Positions 1-8,544 of a stretch of DNA of 64,000 nt are shown one piece after another. The position numbers were made by a program, and so were the translations under genes. Numbering within the stretch: position 1 is the stretch's first letter; each line of letters starts with the position of its first letter. Source of the stretch: JAYKJB01 sp035284745 [NCBI: Candidatus Sericytochromatia bacterium] (GTDB lineage: Bacteria > Cyanobacteriota > Sericytochromatia > S15B-MN24); the NCBI GenBank assembly GCA_035284745.1, contig JAYKIL010000031.1, forward strand, positions 1 to 64,000. Direction: 5' to 3'. A model generated the notes under the pieces. It saw only the letters and a list, made by a program, of their open reading frames with translations, was not told where the DNA came from and made no database searches.

Positions 1-59
1 ACCGTGTCCGCTTAACATTGACGCTCAGGCAAGAATCACGGGTTCAAATCCGGGATGAC

Positions 60-983
60 GTGCTCCATCGTAAGGTGGTCGTGCTCGTCGTCCCTCTGGC
101 TCGTGTTTCGACGCCAGTTCCCACGCCAGTTCCCACGCCCCGTCCGACGCCAGTTCCCACGCCCCGTCCGACGCCAGTTCCCACGCCCCGTCCGACGCCA
201 GTTCCCACGCCCCGTCCAACGCCAGTTCCCACGCCCCGTCCGACGCCAGTTCCCACACCCCGTCCGACGCCAGTTCCCACACCCCGTCCGACGCCAGTTC
301 CCACGCCCCGTCCGACGCCAGTTCCCACACCCCGTCCGACGCCAGTTCCCACGCCCCGTCCGACGCCAGTCCCCACGCCAACTGCGGTACCGCCTCCCGT
401 GTCTTTCCCGTTGCGTGACGGGCTGCCAGGACTGAGTGCTTCAGGGCCGAAACGATGGGTCGTTCGGACGGGCGCGTGGTTTATCTCGCAAGGCGCGCCG
501 GGAGGGGGTGGCGTGCCCGCGGGCAGTCTCGAACTGTCCCAGTGGCACGGGCAATGGGGCAGTATGATGGCCCTGACGGTTCTCGGAGAAGTCAATGCGC
601 CGGGTCGTGATGCGCCGTTTTACTCGGCAGGCACCTCATTGCTTGACTTGCTTGCCCGAATCGCTGTTGATGCGCCAGGTTTTCATATTCTGGCGGGTTA
701 TCGGGGAATACCGTGGTCGAGTCATCACTATGCCTCTGTGGGGCTGTCTGTCTGGCGGCCGCTGCCATTGAGCTTTTTGCGGATGGAACTGCGTGGCATC
801 GGTGGGCACAACTTGGGCCTTGAGAATCGTTGGCGCAGTTTTATCGACGCGACGGCGGGCCTGACGGCCCAGCGCGATTCTTTTGCCTTGACTTTGGGGC
901 TGCGTCATCTCGCTGCTATGAGCGCGGTTGAGCCCACTTTTGTTGTGAGTGGTCCTTTTGGGTCTCTGCGCTTTGAATTCTGA
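60..983 (+). CDS. Proline-repeat secreted protein with beta-barrel-like C-terminus
   Basis: I do not recognise a named family. From the GTG at 60 the protein opens with a basic stretch and a hydrophobic run that reads as a signal peptide. Next come about 100 residues of an 8-residue repeat (TPVPTPRP), then about 190 residues rich in alternating hydrophobic and aromatic positions. The last residue is Phe (ending SLRFEF), as in many outer-membrane beta-barrels. I infer an outer-membrane or surface protein in which the proline spacer sits before the barrel. The frame is open to the window edge, so the true start could lie further upstream; a TTG at 18 is also possible. The repeat frame, not homology, supports coding. 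Confidence 0.6.
   Translation: MLHRKVVVLVVPLARVSTPVPTPVPTPRPTPVPTPRPTPVPTPRPTPVPTPRPTPVPTPRPTPVPTPRPTPVPTPRPTPVPTPRPTPVPTPRPTPVPTPRPTPVPTPTAVPPPVSFPLRDGLPGLSASGPKRWVVRTGAWFISQGAPGGGGVPAGSLELSQWHGQWGSMMALTVLGEVNAPGRDAPFYSAGTSLLDLLARIAVDAPGFHILAGYRGIPWSSHHYASVGLSVWRPLPLSFLRMELRGIGGHNLGLENRWRSFIDATAGLTAQRDSFALTLGLRHLAAMSAVEPTFVVSGPFGSLRFEF
110..378. repeat. 24-bp tandem repeat coding TPVPTPRP
   Basis: The CCCCGTCC core recurs ten times at exact 24-bp spacing from about 138 to 354. Copies differ only by a few single-base changes (CACGCC against CACACC; one CCGTCCAAC). Because 24 bp is eight codons, copy-number changes keep the frame. Such repeats are prone to slippage, so copy number may vary between strains. 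Confidence 0.93.
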
Positions 984-1037
984 TGTTTGGGCCCACCACC
1001 TTGCCAGGTCACGCGCTAGGTGTTATCTTGAGGCATC

Positions 1038-1114
1038 CGGGATGTAGCGCAGCTTGGTAGCGCACCTCGTTCGGGACGAGGGGGTCGCTGGTTCGAATCC
1101 AGTCATCCCGACCA
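1038..1114 (+). tRNA. tRNA-Pro (anticodon CGG)
   Basis: The acceptor stem CGGGATG pairs with CATCCCG, and the 3' CCA is encoded. The anticodon arm CCTCG-TTCGGGA-CGAGG gives anticodon CGG, reading the proline codon CCG. The T arm carries the canonical GGTTCGAATCC. Overall it matches the common bacterial tRNA-Pro pattern and looks intact. Confidence 0.97.
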
Positions 1115-1122
1115 TGTTTTTA

Positions 1123-1161
1123 AATCCCGCTCGCGTCGATAATCTTCGGCAGGGCGGGATT
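1123..1161 (+). terminator. Possible hairpin downstream of tRNA-Pro
   Basis: AATCCCGC at 1123-1130 pairs with GCGGGATT at 1154-1161, enclosing a loop of about 23 bases. No U tract follows, so this may be a processing or Rho-assisted end rather than an intrinsic terminator. Confidence 0.3.
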
Positions 1162-1203
1162 GATCTAGTCGCCGGGAATCATTGAAGTAACGCGTGTAGG
1201 CCC

Positions 1204-1401
1204 ATGAAAACGCTGGTAATTGCTGCGTTGTGCTTTCTGGGAGTGTTTTGGGGGTGCTTCGATGTGGCTCCCTTCCGCAGCAGAAGGCGCGTCGTGCGGC
1301 GGGTTGAGCAACCGGATTTCTCCGCAGAATCTACTGTGCCGAGAGCGTTTTCCCCCGAAGCCCCCTTGGGCGATCGTTCGATGGCCCGTCGGACCCGCTG
1401 A
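1204..1401 (+). CDS. Small putative exported protein, coupled to the next gene
   Basis: A 65-residue frame of unknown family. It starts with a Lys followed by a hydrophobic stretch of about 15 residues, consistent with a signal peptide. Cys18 lies near the end of that stretch, but the preceding residues (FWG) are a poor lipobox. The rest is Arg-rich and ends TRR-type basic. The stop codon overlaps the ATG of the following START-like gene (TGATG), which suggests translational coupling and is the main reason to call it real. The ribosome binding site is weak. It could also be only a leader frame for the next gene. Confidence 0.35.
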   Translation: MKTLVIAALCFLGVFWGCFDVAPFRSRRRVVRRVEQPDFSAESTVPRAFSPEAPLGDRSMARRTR

Positions 1402-2000
1402 TGCTTTTTACGGGGGCTGCCGGGTTGCTTTTGCGGGTTCTGCTCCCCATTTTTTTTACGCTGGTCGGGCACGAAGCCTCGCAGGCGCGCTGTGAGTGGG
1501 AGCCTCAAGATCTTGATGCTTTGCGCGCGGAAGGCGTCCGCCTGATTCATCAACCTGCCGAGGAAGGCGTCGCCATCAAGGCTTTTGTTTTTGTTGCTGC
1601 CTCGCGGGCAGATGCCGTGCGGATCCTATGGGATCACGAACGTTTCCCTGAGTTTTTACCGCAGGCACGCTCTGTTCGTATTCTAAAAAAGAGGGGAAAC
1701 ATCCACGACGTGGAGCAGGTAGGCGGGCAGGGCCCCTTCGTTCTCACCTTACTCACAGAACGCCATCTGCTGGAAGACGGTGTCTCGTGGCGTTCCATCG
1801 GCGGCGATTTGAAGCGGAACGATGGAGCCTTGCGCGTTCAATCGGTTCCCAGGGGAACGGTGTTGCAATATCAGGTTCACCTGGTCACGAAGCAAAGTGT
1901 TCCCGTGCAAATTATTCGCTTTTTGCAGGGGCAGGCGCTTCCGAAAATGTTGCTTGCTTTCAAAGAACGGATTGAAAAGCAAGCCCGAGAGGGCTCTTAG
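1401..2000 (+). CDS. Exported START-like (polyketide cyclase/COQ10-type) protein
   Basis: The mature part resembles the SRPBCC superfamily, the helix-grip fold of START, polyketide cyclase and COQ10 proteins that bind lipids or other hydrophobic ligands. The typical opening is visible at about residues 55-80 (AFVFVAA, an Asp-Ala-Val motif, then FPEFLPQ). A hydrophobic N-terminus of about 25 residues ending near ASQA suggests export, which is uncommon for this superfamily. It is coupled by a TGATG overlap to the 65-residue frame upstream. Ligand and role are unknown; lipid handling in the envelope is inference. Confidence 0.65.
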   Translation: MLFTGAAGLLLRVLLPIFFTLVGHEASQARCEWEPQDLDALRAEGVRLIHQPAEEGVAIKAFVFVAASRADAVRILWDHERFPEFLPQARSVRILKKRGNIHDVEQVGGQGPFVLTLLTERHLLEDGVSWRSIGGDLKRNDGALRVQSVPRGTVLQYQVHLVTKQSVPVQIIRFLQGQALPKMLLAFKERIEKQAREGS

Positions 2001-2030
2001 ACACTTTCTTCGCTGTTTCCTGCCCTTGCT

Positions 2031-2065
2031 AGAACCTGTTCTTTCGGCCGTCCCGGGTTCTTTTT
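2031..2065 (+). terminator. Candidate intrinsic terminator after START-like gene
   Basis: AGAACC at 2031-2036 pairs with GGTTCT at 2056-2061 and is followed by five T. The stem is short and the loop long, so confidence is limited. It would separate the START-like gene from the polysaccharide operon. Confidence 0.4.
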
Positions 2066-2187
2066 CGGGTGCCTTGTCCCAGTAGTTTTGGCTGTTTGGG
2101 CCACTGTTCTCCTCCCGGCCTCTCGTTTACATGGCGGGGTAACACATGGCAACCGTTGCTTTGAGATGGGATTGAGGGGGATGGGGC

Positions 2188-3588
2188 ATGAGAGTTTGCG
2201 TGATCGGAACTGGCTATGTGGGCTTGGTGACAGGAGCATGTCTTGCCCATTTAGGACACGAAGTTGTTTGCGTCGACCGTGATAAGGATAAGATAGACGG
2301 CTTGAACCGCGGTGTCATGCCAATCTTCGAGCCGGGCCTGCCCGACCTTGTCGCAGGTCAACGCGCTTCGGGACGCTTGGCTTTCAGCGCGCAGTTGTCG
2401 GAGGGGGTTCAGCGGGCGCAGGTCATTTTTATTACCGTGGGCACTCCGCCCCGCTCCAATGGTGAGGTGGATTTAGAACAGGTTGAGGACGTTGCCAGAG
2501 GCGTGGGGGCGGCACTCAACGAGTACAAAGTCATTGTGAACAAAAGCACGGTACCCGTTGGATGTGGAAATTGGGTCGCGATGTTGGTCCGGGAGGGGGT
2601 TGCCTCAAGGAGGCAGACTCTTCGCGTGGCCGGCCCCGACAGTATTGACAATGATTCATATTCGGCCAATGACGCGCCCGATGTTTTCTTCGACGTGGTC
2701 AGTTGCCCCGAATTTCTGCGCGAGGGCACCGCCATTAATGACACGCTGAGAGCTGACCGGATTGTCGTCGGTACCGGCAGTTCTCGCGCCCTTGCGGTGA
2801 TGCGCGAGCTTTATCAGCCCTTGGTCGAGCAGAGATTTGACGGGGGTGAGCCGCATCGAACCGTCCCGTTCGTCGTCACGGACTTGAATTCAGCCGAGAT
2901 GATCAAGTATGCCGCCAATTGTTTTTTAGCGACCAAAATAAGCTTTATCAATGAAATTGCGAATCTGTGTGAGAGGGTGGGGGCCGACGTCGATCAGGTG
3001 GCGCATGGCATCGGTCTGGACCCTCGGATCGGACGTCATTTTCTTCGAGCGGGGATAGGCTGGGGAGGCAGTTGCTTTCCAAAGGATGTCAGAGGGTTAA
3101 CCCATATCGCATCAGATTATGGCTATGATGCGAAATTGTTACGGGCTGTCATCGATGTGAATGAGACGCAACGTCAAGTGCCCCTCTTGAAGTTGCAACA
3201 ACATCTGAAGTCGTTGAAGGGGCGTACCGTTGGCTTGTTGGGTTTGGCCTTTAAGCCCGACACGGATGATCTTCGCGACGCGCCAGCGATGACCCTGGCC
3301 GCCCAACTCATTAAATTAGGCGCAGCGGTGCGAGCCTATGATCCTGTCGCCTCTTCCCGAGCGCCCGAGGTACTTCCGGCCTTGCGGGTGTTCGATGACC
3401 CCTATGCGCTGGCCGAAGGGGTCGACGCTTTGGTCGTCACGACCGAGTGGCCAGAGTTTCAAGCCCTGGACATGGGACGGATGCGCCTCCTGATGGGGGG
3501 ACACTATTTGCTGGTCGACGGGCGGAATATTTTCGAGCCGGCCGTGATGAAAGAGCTCGGTTTCATTTATGTAGGCATCGGTCGTTGA
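2188..3588 (+). CDS. ugd: UDP-glucose 6-dehydrogenase family protein
   Basis: Oxidises a UDP-hexose (most likely UDP-glucose to UDP-glucuronate) with two NAD+, in the cytoplasm, supplying acidic sugar for polysaccharide. The N-terminal Rossmann motif GTGYVG lies at residues 7-12. The catalytic Cys is Cys296 within GWGGSCFPKD (291-300). The 466-residue length covers the three domains of the family. The ATG at 2188 follows a GAGGGGGA ribosome binding site. It opens a five-gene same-strand cluster ending with a flippase. The insert around residues 145-165 (rich in Asp, Asn and Ser) is a little longer than usual. Substrate specificity cannot be fixed from sequence; GDP-mannose or UDP-HexNAc dehydrogenases share the fold. 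Confidence 0.93.
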   Translation: MRVCVIGTGYVGLVTGACLAHLGHEVVCVDRDKDKIDGLNRGVMPIFEPGLPDLVAGQRASGRLAFSAQLSEGVQRAQVIFITVGTPPRSNGEVDLEQVEDVARGVGAALNEYKVIVNKSTVPVGCGNWVAMLVREGVASRRQTLRVAGPDSIDNDSYSANDAPDVFFDVVSCPEFLREGTAINDTLRADRIVVGTGSSRALAVMRELYQPLVEQRFDGGEPHRTVPFVVTDLNSAEMIKYAANCFLATKISFINEIANLCERVGADVDQVAHGIGLDPRIGRHFLRAGIGWGGSCFPKDVRGLTHIASDYGYDAKLLRAVIDVNETQRQVPLLKLQQHLKSLKGRTVGLLGLAFKPDTDDLRDAPAMTLAAQLIKLGAAVRAYDPVASSRAPEVLPALRVFDDPYALAEGVDALVVTTEWPEFQALDMGRMRLLMGGHYLLVDGRNIFEPAVMKELGFIYVGIGR

Positions 3589-3645
3589 GCCCCGAAAACA
3601 TTTTTTGTTCCTTGGCGAAGAGAGGCTTTTGAAAGGGGATTTTGA

Positions 3646-5124
3646 GTGGATTTGTGTATTGTGAACCCGCCAGAAATGGCAGGGTATGTCAGTGATCGAG
3701 ACAAAGCCGGTGGGATTGGCGTTGCGAGACCCTACAAAAAGCGTTGGCGAACGTCCTATGTGCCGCCAACGCCCGCCATGGACTTGCTCTATGCACTCGC
3801 GTTAGCTGAAGAGGAGGGGATCGCGTGTCATTTCGTTGATGCGATCGCCCATCGCTGGAACCAGACGAGAACGATTCGCGAAATCGTCAATACCAAACCG
3901 AGTCACGTGGGCGTTCGGGTGAGCTTGCCCTCGCTTGAAGAAGACCTGGCTCTTGCGAACGCGATCGTGCAAAAACTTCCGAGTGCTCGGGTTTTTCTAT
4001 TCGGGCAAGCCATCAAAACCACTCACAGCACCTGGCTTGAAAATTTTCGAGGTGATGCTGCCTTCTACGGGGAGGTTGAGGCCCTTCTCTTGCCTTACTT
4101 GAGGGGCCTCAACGGGCTCGCTGTTTTACGTCCTGGGGAGGCGTTAGGGGGGTGCCTGGAGTGGCAATCGGTGGACAACTTGGACGAACTGCCATTTCCG
4201 GCCTGGCACCGGGTTGATACGGCCGCTTATTCTCCAACAGGGCGTCAGGCCGACTTTGTCTACTACATTTTGACGAGTCGGGGATGTCCCAAAGGGTGTG
4301 CCATGTGTCCGTATTACATTCATCAGGGCAAAGTGTGGCGGGCGCGCTCGATTGACAATATTGTGGGGGAGTTTGAGCACTTGCGATTGCTCGGAGCCCG
4401 TCTTGTGCAAACACGAGACCCCAACATTTCGTGGCGTAAGCAGCACTTACTTGCGCTGGCAGAGCGCCTCCAAGGGCAAACTCATTTTTCAATCACCACG
4501 GAAACCGACTTGGAAGCTCTGAGTCGAGGGGACCTCGAGAAACTCAAGGCGGCGGGATTCACGAGAATTATGACGGGGGTTGAATCTGTAGACGAGGCCG
4601 TTCTGCGTGAGATTCATCAGAATGGACAAGCATTGAAGCGGTCACTGGAAAACATGACGACGTGTGCCGAACTTGGCATTCGGGTGACAGGGTTCTTCAT
4701 TGTTGGCGCATTGACTGAGAATTGGCGCAGCGTGCGTTCGACCGTTGAAACCGCCCGACGCTTGCCTTGCGAATACAGTGTTTCTCTGATGACACCGTAT
4801 CCAGGCACGGAGACACGGGATGCATTCATCGCGGCAGGCTTTCATCGTGAGACGCGGTTCCATTTCTATAATGGATACACGGGCATGGTCCGAACACACG
4901 GATTGGACTACGCTGAGGTCAATCTGGCCCACGCGTGGGCGTCTGCCGAACTTGAGTTGGTCACCCGGGAGCGCTTATGGCGGGACGCTCGAGGCGTTGA
5001 ACGCGTGCTGGCTCAGGGGCGTCTTTGGGTGCAACAAGGGCGCTTGTTGCCGTTGCGGAATCGGGTCAGACAAGCCGCATTGAAAAATGAAGCCCACCAA
5101 GCCCCGGAGCGGCACAGTGCCTAG
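3646..5124 (+). CDS. B12-binding-type radical SAM protein
   Basis: The CxxxCxxC motif that holds the radical-SAM [4Fe-4S] cluster is Cys214, Cys218 and Cys221. The N-terminal 200 residues look like the cobalamin-binding Rossmann region common in this class, followed by the TIM-barrel core with the ITTETD and GVES segments. Such enzymes do radical methylation or rearrangement, often on lipids, sugars or antibiotics. Here it lies between the UDP-sugar dehydrogenase and a glycosyltransferase, so I infer modification of a sugar or lipid carrier. The GTG start at 3646 has AAAGGGGA upstream. Its end overlaps the next gene by 38 bp. Substrate unknown. Confidence 0.85.
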   Translation: MDLCIVNPPEMAGYVSDRDKAGGIGVARPYKKRWRTSYVPPTPAMDLLYALALAEEEGIACHFVDAIAHRWNQTRTIREIVNTKPSHVGVRVSLPSLEEDLALANAIVQKLPSARVFLFGQAIKTTHSTWLENFRGDAAFYGEVEALLLPYLRGLNGLAVLRPGEALGGCLEWQSVDNLDELPFPAWHRVDTAAYSPTGRQADFVYYILTSRGCPKGCAMCPYYIHQGKVWRARSIDNIVGEFEHLRLLGARLVQTRDPNISWRKQHLLALAERLQGQTHFSITTETDLEALSRGDLEKLKAAGFTRIMTGVESVDEAVLREIHQNGQALKRSLENMTTCAELGIRVTGFFIVGALTENWRSVRSTVETARRLPCEYSVSLMTPYPGTETRDAFIAAGFHRETRFHFYNGYTGMVRTHGLDYAEVNLAHAWASAELELVTRERLWRDARGVERVLAQGRLWVQQGRLLPLRNRVRQAALKNEAHQAPERHSA

Positions 5125-6394
5125 GGAGGGTTCTTCGTTATCATCGGCGCAGAGGCCGTTGCACATCTGCTTGGTCAGTCGTGAGCATCCAGAGATGTCG
5201 GGTGGCGGGGGCATCGGAACCTATACTGATAATCTGGCGCAAGGATTGGCACATCTCGGGCACGCAGTGACAGTGATCGCGCACGGCGAAACGGGGGTGC
5301 CCGATACACCCAAGCCTGGGGAGGTTTGTCTTGCCGGGGTTTCCGGGCCCGAAGTCTGGAAATTACCATTTGGTAATCGGCTTTTTGGTCGTTTGTTGCG
5401 CGCTGCGCCGTTTAGTGTGGGGGCCGCGAGGGTGTTTCGGTGGCGTCACGCGTTGAAGCCGTTTGATGTGGTGGAGGTTCCAGAGTACCAAGGATGGGGC
5501 GCGGGGGTGGTCGCTGTGGCCCCTTGTCCTAAGTTGGTTCGGTTGCATACCCATACGGCTTTGTTGCAGCGATTGAATGGACACGGTGAAACACCAGATA
5601 CTCGGGCGTGTCACGCCCTTGAGGCGTTGACACTGGCGCGCGGCGATCGCGTTCTCGCTAATTCGAACGCGCTGGCTCAATCCGCGCTGTCAGATTTTTC
5701 AACAGTACTCTCTCCCCAACGTGTCGGAGTTTTGCCTTTGGGCATTGATACCCACCGCTTCTCTAAACGGGTATCGCGGCGAATTCGCAAACGCTATGGA
5801 ATCCCATCAAGCGCCCCTCTGCTGCTTTTCGTCGGACGTTTGGAGCGACGCAAAGGGGTTGAAACCCTGCTTGAGGCGTTCATTTCGCTTGCCCGTGACG
5901 AGCCCGAGGCAGTGTTGATGTGGGTGGGATTTAGCACCGAGACGGGCCACGAAGGCAGCCCTATGCTGACGCAATTGCGTGAGCGCGCCCGACAAGCCGG
6001 TATCGCTTCACAAATGGTGTTTGCCGGCTCTGTGCCCTACTCTGAATTGCCCGATTATTATGGGGAGAGCGATGTGTTTGTCGCGCCGTCCTCATTTGAG
6101 CCCTTTGGGATGGTCTACCTCGAAGCGATGGCCTCCGGTTGCGCGGTGGTTGCGTGTGCGGCGGGCGGTGCGCTCGAAATTATTCGTGACGGCTCGACGG
6201 GTCATCTGGTGCCTCCCCACAGTCCCGAGAGCCTTGCCCTTGCGATTCGCAGACTGCTGAATTGTCCATTTCACCGTCAGCAACTGGCAACCCAAGCGCG
6301 TAAAGAGGTACAGGCCCGATTTTCCTTAAGTGTTTTGGGAGAAAAAACGGTGCAGTCTTACCGGGATTTACTCGCCCGAAAGGGGGTTGCGTGA
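5087..6394 (+). CDS. GT4-family glycosyltransferase
   Basis: A retaining GT-B glycosyltransferase that transfers a sugar from a nucleotide donor. The N-terminal acceptor domain has the Gly-rich GGGGIGTY motif near residue 39. The donor domain has VGRLERRKG, and the EX7E motif is seen as EPFGMVYLE. The start lies inside the upstream radical SAM gene (38-bp overlap), so the two are translationally linked. It is followed by an acyltransferase through a GTGA overlap. It probably adds one sugar to the repeat unit exported by the flippase downstream. Donor and acceptor are not predictable. Confidence 0.9.
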   Translation: MKPTKPRSGTVPREGSSLSSAQRPLHICLVSREHPEMSGGGGIGTYTDNLAQGLAHLGHAVTVIAHGETGVPDTPKPGEVCLAGVSGPEVWKLPFGNRLFGRLLRAAPFSVGAARVFRWRHALKPFDVVEVPEYQGWGAGVVAVAPCPKLVRLHTHTALLQRLNGHGETPDTRACHALEALTLARGDRVLANSNALAQSALSDFSTVLSPQRVGVLPLGIDTHRFSKRVSRRIRKRYGIPSSAPLLLFVGRLERRKGVETLLEAFISLARDEPEAVLMWVGFSTETGHEGSPMLTQLRERARQAGIASQMVFAGSVPYSELPDYYGESDVFVAPSSFEPFGMVYLEAMASGCAVVACAAGGALEIIRDGSTGHLVPPHSPESLALAIRRLLNCPFHRQQLATQARKEVQARFSLSVLGEKTVQSYRDLLARKGVA

Positions 6395-6987
6395 CTTTGT
6401 GGCAGCGATTGAAGAGGCTTTCTGAAGCGCAGGTGTTACGGGCGGAGTCGTCTTGGAACCATTGGCGGGCGAGGGCGGCCCTACACCAGTTGTTGGACAC
6501 GCATCCGACCCTCAGGTTGGGTGAGCGCCTTCGTTTGGAAGAGGATATTCTGTGGCGTATCGCGACGAACGCTCACGTGACGCTGGGTGATGCCTGCCAC
6601 GTGCGACGAGGGTGTGAGATAAAGGCTGATCGGGGTGCTCGGTTGGCGATTGGGGCCAGAGTGCACTTGGGACCGTGGAGCACTGTCAGTGCCCTTTCAG
6701 AGGTGGTCATTGGTGATGATTGCTTGATTGCGGAGCGGGTTTCGATTCGCGATCACGACCATGTGTTCAGAACCGTAGGTCGCGCGTATTCGGAGCAAGG
6801 TTATCAGGTCGAGCCCGTCATTATCGGTCGAAATGTCTGGCTGGGTGCAGGTGTCACGCTCATCAAGGGGGTTGAATTGGGCGATCACTGTGTGGTTGCT
6901 GCGCACGCGGTGGTGACTCGCTCCTTTCCCCCCGCCAGTATTGTTGCGGGGGTTCCGGCGCGTTTGATTCGACGCCTGGAGGCTTAG
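6391..6987 (+). CDS. Left-handed beta-helix acyltransferase
   Basis: A hexapeptide-repeat (LbH) transferase of the WcaF/NodL/CysE-like O-acetyltransferase type, expected to be a trimer using acetyl-CoA to decorate a sugar. Repeated [LIV]-G-x4 turns run through residues 60-190. The DHDH segment in the middle carries the usual catalytic His, and the end GVPARLIRR is typical. The GTG at 6391 overlaps the stop of the glycosyltransferase. Only four bases separate it from the flippase. A role in acetylating the polysaccharide is inferred from context. Confidence 0.88.
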   Translation: MTLWQRLKRLSEAQVLRAESSWNHWRARAALHQLLDTHPTLRLGERLRLEEDILWRIATNAHVTLGDACHVRRGCEIKADRGARLAIGARVHLGPWSTVSALSEVVIGDDCLIAERVSIRDHDHVFRTVGRAYSEQGYQVEPVIIGRNVWLGAGVTLIKGVELGDHCVVAAHAVVTRSFPPASIVAGVPARLIRRLEA

Positions 6988-6990
6988 GGG

Positions 6991-8532
6991 TTGATGTCCA
7001 AATTGCGATATGTCCACCATAACTTTTTCACCATCGCATTGAATGCCGTTTCGGGCCTTGCTTTGACTGTCTTGGCCGCGCGATGCCTGACCCCCGCAGG
7101 AATGGGAGCCTACAGCCTTTTGTTTTGGCTGATGACCGTGGCGTCCATTCTCATCAATTTGGGCGGGGTCAATACAACCCTCAAACACGTGGCTGAGGCC
7201 CGTGGTCGGGGTGACGAACTCGCTTTGAAAGGGGTCTTGGCATATGGGCTTCGCGCCTGGGCAGGCCGGACTGTCGTCATGGCTCTGGGATGGTTGGCCG
7301 TGGCTTCTTCCCTAGAGGCGCTTTATGCGCAGCACTCTTTTGATGGGGCTCTCCCTTGTGCTCTTATGTTCATCGTGCCCTTTACCCTCTTTAATTGGTT
7401 GGTGGGTGCGTGTCAGGGAATGCAGCAGTATGCAGCCGTCGCTCGTGCAACCTTGGCTTGGGCGAGCCTTGCGGTGGGCGGAACCCTCGTGGTTGCCATT
7501 GTTGGGGGGCATTTACTGGCTTTGCTTCTGGTACAAGCCTCGGCCGCCATTTTCGCGGTCTCCGTGTTGCTCAGCTCTCTCAATGCTCTGTATCCGCGTT
7601 GGTGGAAGGAAAATGTAACGCCTGAACAGAAGGCGCAACTCCGCCGATACAGTGTGCCTGTTGCTGGAATGGTTATCCTGGATGCCCTCATCTGGCAGCG
7701 TTCCGGTGTTTTTTTTCTTGGACAATGGGCTGCGCCTGAGCAGGTCGCCCATTATGCGTTGGCCTTTGGCTTGTCTCAAATGCTCATGCGGGCCTTCCCA
7801 GGGACACTGGTTGGTTTATTGATTCCTTCAATGGCCTCGGCTGCAGGTGCAGGGCGTATGGATGAGATCGCGCAGGTCTATCGGTCCGCTGGTCGTTGGA
7901 TGGCTCTTTTGGCGATTCCGGTGGGCATCGTATCGGCTGGCGCAGCAGGAAATCTTCTTGAAGTGCTTTACGGGAAGAATTATTCTCCGGCGCTGCAACC
8001 CTTTTGGGTGCTTTTGTTTGCGGGGGCAGCGACCATGATTTGGGGCTTCCCGGCAAGCAGCGTCTTGTATGCCCTGAATGGACAGCATCGCTTGCTCGCG
8101 GTGGGGGCTGGCGCCGCGGTCTTTTACACAGCCTTGGCTGTCTACCTCATTCCTCTTCACGGTGCCCTGGGGGCTGCTTGGGCGACGGCGGGTGCTCAAA
8201 TCGCCACACTCGTGCCCGGGGTTTTGTGCGCTCGCCGATGTCTGCCGGGATTAAGCCAAGACTGGAAGGCGTTCGGGGTGATTGGAGCCGCCGGATTTCT
8301 GCTTGCGGGGGTTCTTTTTTTGACCCAGTGGGTGTCCTCGGAGCCTGGGGGATGGTTGGTTGGCTCACTTCTCGGGGGAGGCGGCTACGCTTTCATTGTT
8401 TGGTGGTTTGGCGCCATCACGCCCATTGAAAGGCAGGGCGTCGGCAGGGCCGTGAGGCTTCGTATTGGATGTGAGAAAACCCGGCTTCGACGTGTGACGA
8501 CAGTCACGTTTGGGACGCGCCCGAGAGTGTAA
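6991..8532 (+). CDS. Polysaccharide flippase (Wzx/MATE-like, PST family)
   Basis: A multi-pass inner-membrane protein with about 12-14 hydrophobic segments, expected to flip a lipid-linked oligosaccharide across the membrane. It begins like other PST transporters, with VHHNFF near the first helix and then an Ala-rich helix with ARCLTPAGMG. The start may be TTG 6991 or ATG 6994, with GGAGG at 6978-6982. It is the last gene of the polysaccharide operon. No polymerase (Wzy) is present in the window, so the product may be completed elsewhere. It ends 12 bp from the convergent DUF2993 gene. Confidence 0.88.
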   Translation: MMSKLRYVHHNFFTIALNAVSGLALTVLAARCLTPAGMGAYSLLFWLMTVASILINLGGVNTTLKHVAEARGRGDELALKGVLAYGLRAWAGRTVVMALGWLAVASSLEALYAQHSFDGALPCALMFIVPFTLFNWLVGACQGMQQYAAVARATLAWASLAVGGTLVVAIVGGHLLALLLVQASAAIFAVSVLLSSLNALYPRWWKENVTPEQKAQLRRYSVPVAGMVILDALIWQRSGVFFLGQWAAPEQVAHYALAFGLSQMLMRAFPGTLVGLLIPSMASAAGAGRMDEIAQVYRSAGRWMALLAIPVGIVSAGAAGNLLEVLYGKNYSPALQPFWVLLFAGAATMIWGFPASSVLYALNGQHRLLAVGAGAAVFYTALAVYLIPLHGALGAAWATAGAQIATLVPGVLCARRCLPGLSQDWKAFGVIGAAGFLLAGVLFLTQWVSSEPGGWLVGSLLGGGGYAFIVWWFGAITPIERQGVGRAVRLRIGCEKTRLRRVTTVTFGTRPRV

Positions 8533-8544
8533 AATGAAAGAGTT

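Noticed and set aside
30-67. tRNA-like 3' end at the window edge (GGTTCAAATCC)
   Set aside because: The T-stem does not pair (ACGGG against CCGGG) and no CCA or acceptor strand falls at the right distance. It lies in the reading frame of the proline-repeat gene.
25-595. Antisense open frames over the proline-repeat gene
   Set aside because: The 24-bp repeat leaves all frames open; the antisense products are only the repeat read backwards.
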